NCBI GenBank assembly: GCA_047639615.1
Contig: JBLIOL010000033.1
Coordinates: forward strand, 1 to 25,533
Length of the DNA: 25,533 nt
From: CAYWNK01 sp047639615
GTDB taxonomy: Bacteria; Planctomycetota; UBA1135; GCA-002686595
Direction: 5' to 3'
Shown piece by piece: positions 14,269 through 21,886 of the stretch. The stretch's first letter is position 1, and the number at the start of each line of letters is the position of its first letter. The notes beneath the pieces are model-generated. The model did not search any database and was not told where the DNA came from. It worked only from the letters and a program-made list of their open reading frames with translations. Both the position numbers and the translations under genes were made by a program.

Positions 14269-14618
14269 GCTTCCGTCTCCTCGGCAGCGGGTAGTCCGAT
14301 AGCTTCGCAGACTTCGTCTGCTCCCAGTTCGCGCATGTTGTGCACCTTCACGCCCTCGGCCAGGTCGTGCCCAGCCCCATGAAATAACCAGCGCACGGCG
14401 CGCGGGAAGCAAGCCACGATCTCGGTGCTCGGGTCGGCAGCCAAGCGTGCCAGGGCCGGATCCTTGCGGGCCGCCATCTCGCACAGATCAGGCACGGCCT
14501 CAAAGTCGCGGCCTGAGTCTCCAAGGCGCCGCAATACCTCAGCCTTGGTGGCCTTAGGCACGACCTTGGCGTAAACGCAGTGGCAGTGAACCAGGGGAGC
14601 CTTGGAGGAAGTGCTCAT
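14265..14618 (-). CDS. Small Cys/His protein (117 aa), unknown function
   Basis: Residues 11-14 are HCHC in a hydrophobic strand. Further conserved-looking sites are DLCEMA with C46 and VACFPRAVRWLF with C70 (68-79). The pattern of strand, CHC, helix, then an ACxPR motif is reminiscent of the N-terminal part of HdrA-like or similar flavin/Fe-S electron-transfer proteins. That resemblance is a reading by eye and is weak. ATG 14618 starts four bases after the GTPase stop; ATG 14636 is also possible. The stop overlaps the ferredoxin start. The tight coupling suggests it works stoichiometrically with the ferredoxin. Confidence 0.78.
   Translation of the reverse strand: MSTSSKAPLVHCHCVYAKVVPKATKAEVLRRLGDSGRDFEAVPDLCEMAARKDPALARLAADPSTEIVACFPRAVRWLFHGAGHDLAEGVKVHNMRELGADEVCEAIGLPAAEETEA
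14277..14280 (-). promoter_or_regulatory. Shine-Dalgarno site of the ferredoxin-like gene
   Basis: GGAG on the minus strand lies eight bases before ATG 14268. It supports that start over the much longer upstream frame that would begin at 14484 inside the preceding gene. Confidence 0.6.
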
Positions 14619-14622
14619 GGAA

Positions 14623-15735
14623 TCAGGAGCTGACAGCATCACGGTGTGTGGGCACTGGCGGCGAGGGCTGGAAGTAGTCCTCGTGTTCGAAAGTCGCGCG
14701 CAGCTGGGGGCGTGTCTTGAGACAGGCAGCCAGCGCGGCTCGCGCGACCCTGGCCAGGTCCTCCGCCTTGGTCTCCGCACGCAGGTTCAGGATCAGATCC
14801 CCAGCCAAAGCACCGTCCACCAGTGCCTCGCGCAAGTCGGCATCGCCATCGCTGGAAACCAGGGAGATCGCAGCCAATTGTCCGCCTGTATCCAAGGTCG
14901 CCTTCAGGTGTGCGATCTCCACGTCCGCATCTTGCAAGGCCGCCTGGCTACGGGCAGCGAAGTCCTGCAGGAGCTCGTTCGCATCGAAGCGTTTGTCCGC
15001 CTCCAGCTTCACGCTAGCGTTGTACCAGCCGAGCAGCGCCTCGCCCTCCGCGTAGACCTTGTAGTCCACGTCCATGGTCGGCGCAGGTTCAACCTCGTCC
15101 TCGAGCAAGCCGTCGAACCATGCGTCCGTGCCCGCGCCATCCTTGGCGGAGACCGCCAGCACGGCCGTGTTCTTGTAACGCTCGCGCAGGGCGAGCAGCA
15201 ACTCTTCGAGCTCCGCCGGCTGCAGTAGGTCCGACTTGTTGACCACGATGCGGTCAGCCTCCTCCAGCTGCTTCTCGAAGACGTAGCGCACCTTCTCGGA
15301 GAAGTCGCGTCCTTCGATCAAGCCCAACAGACGTCGCGCGCGGGTGGGGTCCACCAACACGGACAAGGGCGCGATGCGATAGCGATCCCCGTAGATGCGG
15401 CGCAGGGGATAGGACACCGTAGCCACCAAGTCCGTGCAGCTGCCCACGGGCTCTGCCAGGATCACATCCGGGCGACCGTCAGCCTCCAGGTTCTCCGCGG
15501 CCTCGGCCAGGGATGCGAAGCGACAGCAGAAACATCCGCCCGCGATCTCCTGCACCTCGAAGCCGCGCGCACGCAGAATGCTCGTATCGGCTAGCCCCGT
15601 GCTCTGGTCATTGGTGATCAAGCCCACCTTCAAACCACGCTCGGTCAAGCGCTTGGCCAAGCGCCCCACGGCGGTGGTCTTGCCGGCGCCCAGGAAGCCG
15701 CCAATCATCACGTACTTAGCGCGCTTTGACGTCAT
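14623..15735 (-). CDS. COG0523/CobW-family GTPase
   Basis: The protein is 370 aa from ATG 15735. It has Walker A GGFLGAGKTT (12-21), the family's metal-binding CxCC in GGCFCC (66-71), Walker B-like ILAEPVGS (92-99) and the guanine-specificity motif NKSD (166-169). COG0523 GTPases deliver or insert metals and related cofactors, including Zn, Co and Fe. A C-terminal domain of about 150 residues follows, without an obvious His-rich tract. The start overlaps the stop of the lipoyl-carrier gene (ATGA); a frame extending to 15966 runs inside that gene and is rejected. In this context the GTPase may mature one of the neighbouring metalloproteins. Confidence 0.9.
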   Translation of the reverse strand: MTSKRAKYVMIGGFLGAGKTTAVGRLAKRLTERGLKVGLITNDQSTGLADTSILRARGFEVQEIAGGCFCCRFASLAEAAENLEADGRPDVILAEPVGSCTDLVATVSYPLRRIYGDRYRIAPLSVLVDPTRARRLLGLIEGRDFSEKVRYVFEKQLEEADRIVVNKSDLLQPAELEELLLALRERYKNTAVLAVSAKDGAGTDAWFDGLLEDEVEPAPTMDVDYKVYAEGEALLGWYNASVKLEADKRFDANELLQDFAARSQAALQDADVEIAHLKATLDTGGQLAAISLVSSDGDADLREALVDGALAGDLILNLRAETKAEDLARVARAALAACLKTRPQLRATFEHEDYFQPSPPVPTHRDAVSS

Positions 15736-16187
15736 TGATCCGTGTCCCCGACCATGCGGTCGATAGTGCTTTCGAGCAGGCCGGCGTAGTCCTCCACCGG
15801 CAAACAGTCCGTATCCAACGGTCCGCTCACTTCGAACAACCAACCGCGGTTGTAGCCACTGCGATGAACCGCACTGAGGTCCTTCGCCAACTCTGGGTTG
15901 GTGCCTACAAATTTGCCAGTCATGGGAGAATAGAGATCGCTCACAGCCTTGAAGCCCTCGAACCAACCGAGCACTTGCCCCTTGGAGATGGGTGCGTCCG
16001 GCTGGGCCTCGAAATCGAGGTCCACAGGCTCACCCAGCATACGCAATGCGAAGCGGGTCAGGCCCACCTGCCAGCGTTCGGATTGCGTCTCCCGCAGCCA
16101 CATATGACCGGCGGTATACACATGCTCCCGAGGCAGGCGGGTACGGAACTTAGCTCGTTCGAAGGGAAGAAATGCGTCTCGGGGCAT
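15732..16187 (-). CDS. GcvH-like lipoyl-carrier protein
   Basis: The 151-residue protein carries the lipoyl-domain signature GWFEGFKAVSDLYSPMTGKF (74-93). Lys80 is at the position that takes lipoate in GcvH. The following NPEL (97-100) and GYNRGWLFEV (111-120) match the rest of the fold. GcvH shuttles the methylamine group in the glycine cleavage system, but no gcvT, gcvP or lipoate-attachment gene is in this window. GcvH-like carriers outside glycine cleavage are known, for example in the sHdr sulfur-oxidation system. It overlaps the GTPase start and lies 54 bases after the flavoprotein gene. A redox-active lipoyl arm serving the downstream Fe-S/radical SAM proteins is an inference. Confidence 0.88.
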   Translation of the reverse strand: MPRDAFLPFERAKFRTRLPREHVYTAGHMWLRETQSERWQVGLTRFALRMLGEPVDLDFEAQPDAPISKGQVLGWFEGFKAVSDLYSPMTGKFVGTNPELAKDLSAVHRSGYNRGWLFEVSGPLDTDCLPVEDYAGLLESTIDRMVGDTDQ

Positions 16188-16241
16188 GCCCGCTCGTGTA
16201 CAGGGTCAGGCGGGACGGAGAGCCCCGCGCAAAGGCCTATG

Positions 16242-17525
16242 CTAGCTCGCCGGAGACCCGGCTGGGCCACCGTGAGGTAAGGGTTTCGGCAAGGCCGCAG
16301 AGTCGCCGATGGCCTCGAAAAAAGCCGTGTAATCGCGCTCCAGGTTTCCGATCAAGCAATCGGTCAGGGCCTCGCGCTGATCCATGTGTTCCTTGAGGAA
16401 GGACCCGAAGCTGAAACCCTGGTCATAGAAGGCGTAGACCAGCTTGCGCATGGGCTCCATCTGCTTACGGAAGCGCTCCCCGTAGGCGGCGAAACGCTCG
16501 GCAGAGAAGTTGCCCTCCTCCAGGGCCGCGTGGATTTCATCCCCGGCCAGCACGCCGCTGAAGAGCGCGTAGTAGACGCCCGAGGAGAACACCGGATCGA
16601 GGAAGGAGAAGGCATCGCCCACCAAGACCAAGCCGTCCATGGCGCAGTGCTGCGAGCGGTAGGAAAATTCCGAGGTCACGCGGAATTCCTCGGTGCGCTC
16701 ACCCTGGCTCAAGCGGTCCTTGATCCAAGCTTGCTCCTGCACCTCACGCTCAAAGATCTGCTGCAGATCCTTGGTCCCGTTGAAGAGCACGTCCTTGTCA
16801 GCCACCAAGCCGATGCTCGCGCGATCGTTCGCCAGGGGGATGTACCAGAACCAGCCCTTGTTCGGCAGGTAGGCGATTGTAGTCGTGCCCTCGTCGTAGC
16901 CCGAGTCGCGTTTGGAACCTTCGTAGTAGGTCCAGATCGCCATCTTCTTGAGTTCCTCATCCGGCACGCGCCAACCCAGGCGCGCCTGCGCAAAGGTATC
17001 GCGCCCGCTGGCATCCACGGTCACGGCAGCGCGCACCTCGTGGCGCACACCATCCGCGCCCTCCACCACGGCGCCCACGGCGCGGCCAGCTTCCATCAGC
17101 AGTTCGCGTGCACGCGTCTCCGCAAAGAGCTCCACGCCCGCCGCCACGCTGTTGTCCCAGAGCAAGCGATCGAAGTCCTCGCGCACAACCTGCCAGGTCT
17201 TGGCGCGCTTGTGCTCCGTGTGCTGAAAGAAGTAGAAGGCGCGACTCACGCGCCCGTCCGTGCTCGCAAACTGCACGCTGTGCTTGGGGAAGGAGAACCC
17301 GCCCGCATCCATCTGATCGACGATGCCCAAACGCTCGAGCGCGTCGTAGCAATACGGGATCAGTGATTCCCCCACGGAGTAGCGCGAACGCCTGCCCTTC
17401 TCCACCAGCGCTACCCGGCGCCCATGGCGCGCGAGGATCGTCGCCACCGAACAGCCAGCCGGACCGGCACCGATCACGAGCACATCGTAGGTCCCTTTCA
17501 GGACCTGCTTTTCAATTTCGGTCAC
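16242..17525 (-). CDS. Flavin-dependent halogenase-like / geranylgeranyl-reductase-like oxidoreductase
   Basis: The protein is 427 aa from GTG 17525. The N-terminal FAD-binding motif is GAGPAG (19-24), with VGESLIP (51-57) and GDA (303-305) as in class A flavoproteins. GWFWYIP (224-230) contains WxWxIP, the motif associated with flavin-dependent halogenases. A Lys at 81 (FPKHSVQF) lies about where these enzymes carry their catalytic lysine. LDPVFSSGVYYAL (309-321) is also usual in that group. Geranylgeranyl reductases and other non-halogenating relatives share much of the fold, so halogenation is not established. The GTG start overlaps the holA stop (GTGA); an upstream extension to 17636 lies inside holA. 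Given the neighbours, an isoprenoid or quinone substrate is plausible. Confidence 0.85.
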   Translation of the reverse strand: MTEIEKQVLKGTYDVLVIGAGPAGCSVATILARHGRRVALVEKGRRSRYSVGESLIPYCYDALERLGIVDQMDAGGFSFPKHSVQFASTDGRVSRAFYFFQHTEHKRAKTWQVVREDFDRLLWDNSVAAGVELFAETRARELLMEAGRAVGAVVEGADGVRHEVRAAVTVDASGRDTFAQARLGWRVPDEELKKMAIWTYYEGSKRDSGYDEGTTTIAYLPNKGWFWYIPLANDRASIGLVADKDVLFNGTKDLQQIFEREVQEQAWIKDRLSQGERTEEFRVTSEFSYRSQHCAMDGLVLVGDAFSFLDPVFSSGVYYALFSGVLAGDEIHAALEEGNFSAERFAAYGERFRKQMEPMRKLVYAFYDQGFSFGSFLKEHMDQREALTDCLIGNLERDYTAFFEAIGDSAALPKPLPHGGPAGSPAS

Positions 17526-18631
17526 CGCTGTAGTCTCCACGCAAAAGCCATACCGCAAAAGTCCGCAGCATCCACCACGGCACTCGAGCGGGATCGTCGT
17601 TCCAATCCCGCCACCTGTTCCAAACACGCGCGCCACTGGGCCGGAGAGCGGCGCTTGGCGCGCTCCAGGAAAGCCTGCTGCATGGCCGGCGCGCCGCGAG
17701 CTCCAGCCAGACTTGCAGCCTCGCGGCCATCGATGCCCGCAGCCAATGCATCCGACGCAGACAGCGCCTCACGCACCTTGCTCGAGAGCGCGTTGCAAAG
17801 CATGCTCACCAATCCGCCACGGTCCAAGGTGCGCGTGCCGTCCTTGGCCGAGAAGCCGCTGGCAAAGAGGGACTCGATGCCCCCCACCGCTCGCGCCGCG
17901 TCGCCTACGAGCATGTGGTCGGCGAGTTTGTAGGGCGAACCGCCCGCATCCCAACCGACCAAGTCCTTCAGGTCTCCGCCGCCCGCCTGCACGCGGCTGA
18001 GCTGTTCATCCAATCCGCCAAGATCGTTGCCCGTGGCCGCGGCCACGTAAGCCGCTTGATCGATGCTCAGAGGAATTTTGCGCGCGCGTGCGCGGTTCAC
18101 GAGCCACTGCACCAGCTCGGCCTTGCGCGGATCCGGATCCCAGGGCGGCGGCGAGTCCCAGAGCTTGCGACAGGAGAGCATCAAACCGCCTGCCTTGAGC
18201 GCGGCCTTGGCCAGCACATTGTCCGCACGCACGGACGGCGCATGAATCACGAGTAGGTCTTCCCCACCCGTAGCCAGGCGCCCAACAGCCGCCTTCAGGA
18301 AAGCCGGAGAGCAGCCCTTGCCGGTCTTCTTCAGGAGATCGGTCGCATTCAACAGGACCACGCAACGCGCACTCGCGAAGAGCGCACCGCCGGCCACATC
18401 ATCCAGCAAACGCGCCACTTGGAATTCCGGATCCTTCGCATCGTGGCGGCAAATCTCATGGCCCGCCGCTTTCGCAGCAGCCACCAGTCCCGTCACAGCG
18501 CGGTCGATGAAGTAGCGCTCCTCGCCCTTCAAGATCACCGCCGAAGGCAAGCCCTCCTGCAGAACCTGCGCCAATCGCCGCAGCTCCTCCTCAGGATGCT
18601 CGTCCCTCGCCTTGCGTTTGGATGCTGCCAT
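17522..18631 (-). CDS. holA: DNA polymerase III delta subunit (HolA-like)
   Basis: The protein (369 aa) resembles the delta subunit of the clamp loader, which opens the beta clamp during replication. Support comes from the N-terminal segment (LPSAVILKGEERYFIDRAV, 28-46), the low-Cys AAA+-like middle (FASARCVVLLNATDLLK), and a C-terminal helical domain. It has no Walker motif, as expected for delta. Its start ATG shares one base with the ubiA stop (TAATG), and its stop overlaps the next GTG. It is functionally unrelated to its neighbours, as often happens for holA. Confidence 0.78.
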   Translation of the reverse strand: MAASKRKARDEHPEEELRRLAQVLQEGLPSAVILKGEERYFIDRAVTGLVAAAKAAGHEICRHDAKDPEFQVARLLDDVAGGALFASARCVVLLNATDLLKKTGKGCSPAFLKAAVGRLATGGEDLLVIHAPSVRADNVLAKAALKAGGLMLSCRKLWDSPPPWDPDPRKAELVQWLVNRARARKIPLSIDQAAYVAAATGNDLGGLDEQLSRVQAGGGDLKDLVGWDAGGSPYKLADHMLVGDAARAVGGIESLFASGFSAKDGTRTLDRGGLVSMLCNALSSKVREALSASDALAAGIDGREAASLAGARGAPAMQQAFLERAKRRSPAQWRACLEQVAGLERRSRSSAVVDAADFCGMAFAWRLQR

Positions 18632-19509
18632 TAGCTGATGATTCCAGAGTTCAAGAAGCCCATGTCACAGACCAGACCCAGGAACAATGCTATCCCCACC
18701 CACCCGTTGAGCGTGAAGAAAGCCAGGTCCACTCGGGACAGATCATCAGGCTTTACCAAGCTCTGCTCGTAGGCTAGGAGGCAGGCCACCACCAAAATTG
18801 CCAGCAGGTAGATCCAGGAGAGCCCGGCGGTCTGGTGCACCACCAGCAAGGCCGCCACGGTCAGCACGTGCAGCACGCGACTCATGAGCAAGGCCCGCGC
18901 CTTCCCAAAGCGCGCAGGTATGGACTGCAGCCCAGTATCCACATCGAACTGCGCGTCCTGGCAGGAGTAGATCAGGTCGAAACCGGCCACCCAGGTCACG
19001 ACCCCCAGGGCCAGGGCCAGGATCGGCCGCAGGTCGCCGTCAAAGTTCCCGCGCACGGCAATCCACGCCCCCAGCGGCGCCAAGGCGAGAGACAGGCCCA
19101 GCACCAGGTGCACGGCCCAGGAGAAGCGCTTGACCAGGCTGTAGCCGAGCAGCACCGCGAGCACCGCCGGCGAGAGCTGCCCCGCCAAGGTATTCAGCCC
19201 GAAGCTGGCTGCGATGAAGATTCCCGAGGCGATCAGCACCGAAGCCCCCACCGCCGCGGGCGACAGAATCCCGGCCGGAATCTCACGCCCCGCCGTGCGC
19301 GGATTGCTGGCGTCGATACGCCGGTCCACCAAGCGATTGAAGGCCATGGCCGCCGAACGCGCAGCCACCGCCGCCACGATGATCAGCAGCAGATTCCAAA
19401 GCGCCGGCACACCGCCGGACGCCAGCCAGGCGCCCTGCATTGCGAAAGGCAGTGCGAAGATCGAGTGACTGAACTTCACCATCGAGAGCCAGTGGCGCAT
19501 GCGCGTCAT
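18631..19509 (-). CDS. ubiA: UbiA-family prenyltransferase (4-hydroxybenzoate or menaquinone type)
   Basis: The 292-residue membrane protein has about eight or nine helices. It has the two aspartate-rich motifs of the family: NRLVDRRID (58-66) and DLIYSCQDAQFD (178-189). These bind the Mg-diphosphate of the polyprenyl donor, and the enzyme attaches the tail to an aromatic ring. The YxxQDxxxD form is found in 4-hydroxybenzoate transferases and also in MqnP of the futalosine menaquinone pathway. The UbiX and UbiE neighbours fit either. The start ATG 19509 overlaps the ubiX stop (ATGA). A frame extending to 19983 lies inside ubiX and is rejected. Confidence 0.92.
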   Translation of the reverse strand: MTRMRHWLSMVKFSHSIFALPFAMQGAWLASGGVPALWNLLLIIVAAVAARSAAMAFNRLVDRRIDASNPRTAGREIPAGILSPAAVGASVLIASGIFIAASFGLNTLAGQLSPAVLAVLLGYSLVKRFSWAVHLVLGLSLALAPLGAWIAVRGNFDGDLRPILALALGVVTWVAGFDLIYSCQDAQFDVDTGLQSIPARFGKARALLMSRVLHVLTVAALLVVHQTAGLSWIYLLAILVVACLLAYEQSLVKPDDLSRVDLAFFTLNGWVGIALFLGLVCDMGFLNSGIIS

Positions 19510-20174
19510 GGACGAGGCTCCCCGCTGGACTCGGTCGGCGATTCGGTGCCCGGTTCGGTCGGCGGCTCCTCTAGGCCCGCCCAACGAATCGCACCCCTGC
19601 GCTCCACGCCCAAGCGATCGAGCAGCTTGCTGACCACGTGCTCCACCAGGTCGTCGATGGACTCTGGCCCATGATAGAAGCCCGGCATGCAAGGCAGGAT
19701 CACCGCGCCCAGCTTCGCCAGGCGCAGCATGTTCTCCAGATGAATCACAGAGAGCGGCGTCTCGCGCGGCATGAGCAGCAGCGGCCGGCCCTCTTTCAGC
19801 GCCACGTCCGCGGCGCGCTCCACCAGATTCGAGCTGAAGCCCGCGGCCACCCGCGCCAGACTGCCCATGCTGCAGGGAGCCAGCACAACCGCCTCCACCC
19901 CCGCGCTGCCGGATGCCGCGGGCGCACCCACCTCCGCCGGCAGAAACACGCGCACCTCGCGCGCCACATGCTCGCCAAGCCAACCGGGCAAGGCGGCCTG
20001 CAGCCGCTCGCCACCGGGCCCAGCATCTACACCGAGCTCATGCTTTAGCACCTTGCAGCCCGCCGGCGTGATCGACAGATCCACGCCGTAGTCCGCCGCG
20101 CGCAAGCTGCGAATCAAACCCTCCGCATAGCGATGACCGCTAGCGCCTGTGATGCCCACGAAGATGCGTTTCAT
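19506..20174 (-). CDS. ubiX: UbiX-type flavin prenyltransferase
   Basis: The 222-residue protein has the flavodoxin-like start MKRIFVGITGASG, the APCSMGSLARVAAG motif (99-112), LMPRETPLS (134-142), and PGFYHGPESIDDLVEHV (164-180). UbiX makes prenylated FMN, the cofactor of UbiD-type decarboxylases used in ubiquinone and futalosine-menaquinone synthesis. No ubiD or mqnL is in the window. A Pro/Glu/Ser-rich tail (about 203-222) is extra compared with typical UbiX. The start ATG 20174 overlaps the CPBP stop (ATGA). Confidence 0.95.
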   Translation of the reverse strand: MKRIFVGITGASGHRYAEGLIRSLRAADYGVDLSITPAGCKVLKHELGVDAGPGGERLQAALPGWLGEHVAREVRVFLPAEVGAPAASGSAGVEAVVLAPCSMGSLARVAAGFSSNLVERAADVALKEGRPLLLMPRETPLSVIHLENMLRLAKLGAVILPCMPGFYHGPESIDDLVEHVVSKLLDRLGVERRGAIRWAGLEEPPTEPGTESPTESSGEPRP

Positions 20175-21016
20175 CGAAATACGTCCGGTCCGGCCCCGAG
20201 CAGGAGCCCCAAGTTGAACAGTCCATGGGTCCAGGCCGCTACACCTGGGCCGCGCAGGCGGAAGAGGCAACCTAGTAGCACGCCCGCCAATATCCGGTAG
20301 GTGAAGATCGCCGCATCGAAGGACTCGCCCCCGACTCCCAGCCAAGACACGCACACATCCAAGTGGAAGGCGGCGAAGGCCAGGGCGGAGCCGAACAGGC
20401 CCGCCAAGTCTGCGCCCACGCGTGCTTTGCCCGCGGGCAGGTGCGCACCCCGCAGGAGCGGTCCGACCAACACGAAGATGGCCGCGTAGATCCCCAGCCG
20501 AAAAACTAGCTCCTCGTAAGCGGCACCGCCGAAGATCAACAACGCGGGCCCCAGAGCAGTCCGATCCCCGCCCTGCACAGCCAGCGGCGGCAGCGGCGGC
20601 AACATATCCCCCAGGGCGCCCATGGCCAGCACCAGCACCGGCCCGAGCACCATCGCCGCGAGCATGCCCTCCACCACCGTTCGGAAGAGCCGCGGGCCCA
20701 GGGCCCAATGCCGCTTCAAGCAGTAGTAGGCCGCGCCCGCGCTCACCAGCAGCAGCACCAACCAACGCGCCACGTTCGCCATCTCGCCCAGCGGGCGCAG
20801 CATCGAAAACAGAGCCAGGGACGAGGTGTTCTCCCACTGGCCGCCGGTCATGGCCACGCCGAACTCATAGGCCAGCAGCAGCGGCAACATGGCTAACCAG
20901 CCCCAAGCCACGCCCCGAAAGATATCGTCTGGATCGCGCCGACTGGACTTACCGAAGAGACCCGGCCAGCGGCCTTGCTCCTCTTGCGCTTCCCAATCGT
21001 CCCAGTCGATACTCAC
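20171..21016 (-). CDS. CPBP-family (CAAX protease-like) membrane metalloprotease
   Basis: The protein is 281 aa and starts with GTG 21016, overlapping the ubiE stop (GTGA). It has about six to eight membrane helices. The CPBP catalytic motifs are all present: EELVFR (168-173), FAAFH (214-218) and HGLFN (264-268). This family includes Rce1-like prenyl-protein proteases and bacteriocin-immunity proteins. Its position within a prenyl-handling operon is suggestive but does not show a prenylated substrate. The N-terminus (1-30) is cytosolic and acidic. Confidence 0.9.
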   Translation of the reverse strand: MSIDWDDWEAQEEQGRWPGLFGKSSRRDPDDIFRGVAWGWLAMLPLLLAYEFGVAMTGGQWENTSSLALFSMLRPLGEMANVARWLVLLLVSAGAAYYCLKRHWALGPRLFRTVVEGMLAAMVLGPVLVLAMGALGDMLPPLPPLAVQGGDRTALGPALLIFGGAAYEELVFRLGIYAAIFVLVGPLLRGAHLPAGKARVGADLAGLFGSALAFAAFHLDVCVSWLGVGGESFDAAIFTYRILAGVLLGCLFRLRGPGVAAWTHGLFNLGLLLGAGPDVFR

Positions 21017-21750
21017 GAACCGGACCCGTGGCTAGAGGCCCCCGGAACTTCCCCCACGTGCAGGCAGGCGATGCCTCCCGTCATGCGTCGGAAAAAGGCT
21101 TTCTGCAGACCTTCGGCCTCCATCTCCGCCGCTAACTCCTCGGGCGAGGGCCAAGCCAGAACCGTAGCCGGCAGGTATTCGTAGGCACTGCGATCGCCGG
21201 ACACCAGGCCGCCGATGCGCGGCAGAATCTGCGTGAAGTAGGTGCGGTAGATCGCGCCAAAGATCCGCCCAGGAGGCGTGGTGAATTCCAAGATCAACAC
21301 ACGCCCACCGGGCCTGACGATGCGCGCCATCTCGCGCATGCACGCGCGCCGGTCCGCCACATTGCGGATGCCGAAGGCTACGCTGGCAGCGTCAGCACAA
21401 TTGTCCGGCAAGGGCAGTCGCAGGGCGTCTCCCTGCAGGAAGGCCGTCGGCCCATCGCCAGCGCGCTTCTTGGCAGGCGCCAGAGCCACCATCTCGTGAG
21501 TGAAGTCCACCCCGATGACCCGCGCCCCATGGCGCGCGAAGAGCAGGGATAGGTCCCCGGTTCCGCAACACAGGTCCACCACCAGGGAGCCAGGCAGCTC
21601 GCCCGCCTCGGCCAGGGCATGCTTACGCCAGCGCTGATCGACCCCCATGGAGAGGGTGCGATTCAGCAGGTCATAACGCCCGGCTATGCGGGCAAACATC
21701 GATTGGACGGCCTGCGGGTCGGGCATAGCTTGCAGCTCGCCTGGGAGCAT
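21013..21750 (-). CDS. ubiE: UbiE/MenG-type quinone C-methyltransferase
   Basis: The protein (245 aa) has the family N-terminus VQSMFARIAGRYDLLNRTLS (15-34), the SAM-binding loop VDLCCGTGD (58-66), FGIRNV (126-131) and PGGRVLILEF (147-156). The enzyme methylates demethylmenaquinone (or the ubiquinone precursor) with SAM. It is the first gene of the packed operon and the only one preceded by a true gap. ATG 21750 is the longer start; ATG 21726, with AGGCGAG upstream, is equally likely and would start MPDPQAVQ. Given the Planctomycetota-like context, menaquinone is the likelier product. Confidence 0.93.
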   Translation of the reverse strand: MLPGELQAMPDPQAVQSMFARIAGRYDLLNRTLSMGVDQRWRKHALAEAGELPGSLVVDLCCGTGDLSLLFARHGARVIGVDFTHEMVALAPAKKRAGDGPTAFLQGDALRLPLPDNCADAASVAFGIRNVADRRACMREMARIVRPGGRVLILEFTTPPGRIFGAIYRTYFTQILPRIGGLVSGDRSAYEYLPATVLAWPSPEELAAEMEAEGLQKAFFRRMTGGIACLHVGEVPGASSHGSGS

Positions 21751-21845
21751 AGCCGGGCACCCGCTCCAGAATCACGCTCAGAACCCCGGATCCAAGCTGC
21801 TCTTGAGCATCATTCGGACCCGGAGGCGAGTAAGAGCCCAGGAAG

Positions 21846-21880
21846 ACGCCGGCGGACCCCTGGGGAAGGTCCGCCGGCGT
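21846..21880 (-). terminator. Long GC hairpin, 13-bp perfect stem
   Basis: ACGCCGGCGGACC and GGTCCGCCGGCGT form a perfect stem around a nine-base loop that can pair further (CCC/GGG). It lies downstream of the lipoprotein gene and upstream of ubiE. T residues after it are scattered, so it may terminate with help or serve as a 3' stabiliser. Confidence 0.6.
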
Positions 21881-21886
21881 GTAACT

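Noticed and set aside
14623..15966. Longer GTPase start at 15966
   Set aside because: The extra 77 residues lie inside the lipoyl-carrier gene and lack family resemblance. ATG 15735 has an ATGA overlap and directly precedes the Walker A region.
15732..16187. Naming the lipoyl carrier gcvH
   Set aside because: The fold and lysine fit, but no glycine-cleavage partner is nearby and the gene is tied to a different module.
16386..17366. 326-codon plus-strand frame opposite the flavoprotein gene
   Set aside because: It has no recognisable domain and mirrors the minus-strand gene's codon pattern.
18631..19983. Long N-terminal extension of the UbiA gene
   Set aside because: It overlaps ubiX in another frame and is Gly/Ala/Arg-rich. 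ATG 19509 gives a normal-length UbiA.
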